Below are positions 61,321 to 64,000 of a DNA stretch of 64,000 bases, in pieces. The position numbers and the translations under genes were made by a program. The stretch lies in assembly GCF_002776525.5 (NCBI RefSeq), contig NC_045436.1, positions 47,390,616-47,454,615 on the forward strand, in the 5' to 3' direction. The stretch's first letter is position 1. Each line of letters opens with the position of its first letter. This stretch comes from Piliocolobus tephrosceles. Lineage: Eukaryota > Chordata > Mammalia > Primates > Cercopithecidae. The notes under the pieces were generated by a model. It ran no database searches. It worked only from the letters and a program-made list of their open reading frames with translations, and was not told the origin of the DNA.

Positions 61321-61469
61321 CAAGACAGTTGAGAAAGGGGATACAGGAAATAAGCCATTCATTTCCATTGCTTAATTAATAAGGTCAATTGTTTATATTC
61401 CATTAAAGAGACATTTTGAGAAATAAGAAAATAATCTTGTTGAGTCTGTGCTTTTTTTCACATTAAGAA

Positions 61470-61775
61470 TTTTTTTTTCTTTTTTTTTTTTTTTGAGACG
61501 GAGTCTCTGTCTGTTGCCCAGGCTGGAGTGCAGTGGCCTGATCTCGGGTCACTGCAAGCTCTGCCTCCCAGGTTCACGCCATTCTCCTGCCTCAGCCTCC
61601 CGAGTAGCTGAGACCACAGGCGCCCGCCACCACGCCCGGCTAATGTTTTGTAATTTTTGTAGAAATGCAGTTTCACCATGTTGACCAGGATGGTCTCCAT
61701 CTCCTGACCTTGTGATCCGCCCGCCTCAGCCTCCCAAAGTGCTGGGATTACTGGCGTGAGTCACCGTGCCCAGCC
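61470..61775 (-). mobile_element. AluY SINE, antisense
   Basis: T tail, then GAGACGGAGTCTCTGTCTGT with AluY-type GCAAGCTCTGCCTCCC and ACGCCATTCTCC, ending CACCGTGCCCAGCC. Full length. Confidence 0.94.
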
Positions 61776-61834
61776 AATAATCTTTTAAATCATAGAACTT
61801 ATGGAGGATCCCAGAAAGCATGAATTCTCCTACT

Positions 61835-61955
61835 TATTTTATTGATGAAAATACCAACGACCAAAGATTCAGTCACCAATGCAGCTAATAACAGAACCAA
61901 AGCTAGAAAATTAGACTTCTGTCCTTACTCGCAAGTTCTTCTTCCATACTCATTT
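61835..61955 (-). mobile_element. MIR SINE fragment, antisense, weak
   Basis: TTATTGATGAAAATACCAAC, ATGCAGCTAATAACAGAACC and AGCTAGAAAATTAGACTTC follow the antisense MIR order at high divergence. Confidence 0.5.
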
Positions 61956-63334
61956 ACCGTCAAGCAGTCAAAAGATGATTAACACAAACATCCTCTTCAT
62001 AAATGTGCAATATTAACTTAGGAAGGGATTTTGCTATCCACCAGAGAGAAATAAAATGTAGTTGGTCTACTCAATTCCTATGGGTCTTTAAGAGAATATA
62101 ATTTTTAAAATAAATTATTTGTGCTATTAAAAATCATGTGAATTGAGGTGGTGATTTGCACTCAGAGTCAGTTACTATGGTAATCTGCCTGAAATTGTTC
62201 TGCCTAGTAGTCAGTAAAAATATCTTTAAAACTCTAGCCTTATTAGTTTTCTATCTACAGCCCTTTCAAATACCCCTTAGGAATACCACCTTTTTAGGAA
62301 TATGGCCACAATAAAAATAAAAGGAGTAAATTTTTCAGAGATGTTCATAGATTACCATTCATAAGAGTAAAATAGTATAAGCATTTTGAATTAATGAATG
62401 AATAAGCAAACTATTCTGCATCACTAAAGCTGAATATTATGTAGTCATTTCTATTATTCTGTGGATTATGAGGTATGTAGAGCTGTATGTAAAAAATGTG
62501 CCTTAAAGGAAAGTATGACATGTATATAGAAGACATCAATCTAATCATATCAGTGAATGTGTTGGAAAGGTTAATAAGTTTGCTTAGAATGCCACAGATA
62601 AATACAGTTATATTTATTTTTGAATATTTGTTTTATCTTTCCTCCTTTTTTTAGTTGTAAAATAAGAGAAATGTTTTCATAAAATCTTTTTGCAACTTCT
62701 ACTTCCAGCAAATATGGAAACTAGGTAACAAAAAGATTCTCCAATCTCAGAAAACCTAGAACAGTTGGACGCAATATGCCATCCTTTTCCTTTTCTCTCA
62801 GGAATGTAAGGAACTTTAGTGCAGAGTGGTTAGTAAGCAAGCCCTGAAACTGCAGCTGTCCTCAGGATATTCATAGACACCAAGCATCTAGAGCCTTAGG
62901 TTGCAAGCTCTTGTGGGAAAAAGACTCAGACAAAATAGTATTTCTCTTTTTCTTCTTTCTCACTACCCGCCCTGCATGTAGCATTTAGTGGGCTGGCATC
63001 ATTACACATGATCCGCTGATTACCTTGTTAACTGAGTACCTCTGTCTTTTTGCTTTTCTTAATTCATTGAGTGAGTAGTAGTTATTAAATATTTGTTGAA
63101 AATAATTTACTGTGAGACAATTCTGAAATTCTTCAGTCTGTTATAAAATAGAATCAGACATCTCTAATGAACTTTGTTTTAATTAGGTGATAACTTCTTT
63201 ACTTATAGTTTATTTTAATATTTATAAGTGATACTTATTAAAGATGTTTTCCATATTAGTTATAGCATTTTAATTTTTCCAGATTTAAAATTGGTTGATA
63301 CTGTGTTCAAAAGATAGTAAAACATAATTAGGAG

Positions 63335-63565
63335 TTCAAACTGTGTAACAGTAAAGACCCAGGTTTGAACCTGGTTTTAACATCTATGCTAGTTTGTGTG
63401 ATCCAGGTCAAGTTACTTAACTTACTCAAGCTTCAGTTTCTACATCTTGGATTAATATTTGTTCCTTAGAGGATTGTTGTCAAAATTAAATAATATAATC
63501 CCTGAAAAAGTAACATTTAACATAATGCTAGGCCCATAGTGTATATGTACCCAATGATTATTATC
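63335..63565 (+). mobile_element. MIR SINE
   Basis: GACCCAGGTTTGAACCTGGT, CAAGTTACTTAACTTACTCA, AGAGGATTGTTGTCAAAATT and CATAATGCTAGGCCCATAGT cover the MIR from 5' part to tail. Confidence 0.87.
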
Positions 63566-63837
63566 TATTAACGTGATAGAGGAGAAGATTTAAACTATTA
63601 GCATAAATTATGCAGTAAAAAATATTGACTTTATTGGGGATTTGCTTAAAGTATTGTCTGATTTAACTTGAAAAAAATAAAATGGCTTATATATGTACCT
63701 TCTTTTTTTTTTTTGTATTATCTCAGAATCATAATTGTTAGTCTATAATGTCTTATGCTGGAAAGATTTGGTTTTTCTAAAAGAAATTTACTGTAGTATA
63801 GTTTTTCTAGAATAAAAATGAACTTTTGGAAGTATAT

Positions 63838-63972
63838 AATTTGAAGATTTTTAGTAAATTTACAGGGTTGTGCAGTCATCGCCACAATCCCATTTTAGGA
63901 CATTTTCATCACCCCAAAAAGGTCTCTCATGCCTGTTTGCAGTCAAAGGAACATTTATATTTGTAGAGTACT
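63838..63972 (-). mobile_element. L1M 3' fragment, antisense
   Basis: TTTAGTAAATTTACAGGGTT, GCAGTCATCGCCACAATCCC and TTTTCATCACCCCAAAAAGG are antisense landmarks of old L1 3' UTRs. Confidence 0.7.
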
Positions 63973-64000
63973 GGGGAATGATTTTTACTCCTGGATCTTT

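Larger units (their letters stand above)
49103..64000 (+). other. INPP4B: INPP4B intron, downstream part (partial)
   Basis: Starts with a consensus donor GTAAGT and continues past the window end; no acceptor with an in-phase exon was found. Stretches in which I recognise nothing: 49103-50380, 51110-51435, 51490-52925, 53115-53705, 55470-56185, 56840-57890, 59425-60785 and 61960-63330 (AT-rich, decayed). Confidence 0.8.

Noticed and set aside
1..64000. CRISPR array, bacterial operon or phage-like system
   Set aside because: Spliced exons, Alu, L1, MIR and LTR sequences show a primate nuclear genome. The tandem repeats are microsatellites or two-copy duplications without spacers.

Overview
This is 64 kb of primate nuclear DNA that lies inside one protein-coding gene, read on the + strand. 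The gene is INPP4B (inositol polyphosphate-4-phosphatase type II). Four short internal exons (3239-3386, 32086-32216, 32586-32690 and 48994-49102) have matching codon phases and canonical AG/GT borders. Joined, they encode about 163 uninterrupted residues typical of the central part of INPP4 proteins, between the N-terminal C2 domain and the C-terminal CX5R phosphatase domain. The first and last exons, promoter, catalytic site and polyadenylation site are outside the window. About 99% of the window is intron.

The introns are AT-rich and packed with transposon fossils. There are about sixteen Alu copies (J, S and Y types), ancient and younger LINE-1 pieces, L2 and MIR fragments, ERVL and MaLR LTRs, a degraded ERVL-type internal region, an internally deleted Tigger1 and several hAT-Charlie fragments. 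Dinucleotide microsatellites are long. Alu plus L1PA-like sequence fixes the order as catarrhine Primates. The Alu right arm at about 23781-23931 carries bases I associate with Old World monkey AluY lineages, so a macaque, baboon or guenon is more likely than human. That species call is an inference.

Layout: 1-3238 is intron with an AluJ, a fresh 46-bp tandem duplication and microsatellites. 3239-3386 is an exon. 3387-32085 is a 28.7-kb intron holding L1, hAT, AluY, Tigger1, L2, MLT2 LTRs, MLT1, a trimeric Alu and an ERVL-type internal region. 32086-32690 holds two exons separated by only 369 bp. 32691-48993 is a 16.3-kb intron with an L1MA piece, a 5'-truncated L1PA, MaLR LTRs, old L1s and an Alu with a long pyrimidine tail. 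48994-49102 is an exon. 49103-64000 is intron with more Alus, an MST-type LTR, MIRs and L2.

I saw no bacterial-type system, CRISPR array, complete transposon gene, tRNA, snRNA or processed pseudogene. The open reading frames outside the exons are repeat-derived or chance ORFs. The most notable structures are mutational scars: a snap-back-type palindrome inside Tigger1, an L-R-R trimeric Alu inside a single target-site duplication, several tandem duplications of different ages, and G-quadruplex or homopyrimidine tracts created by retrotransposons.
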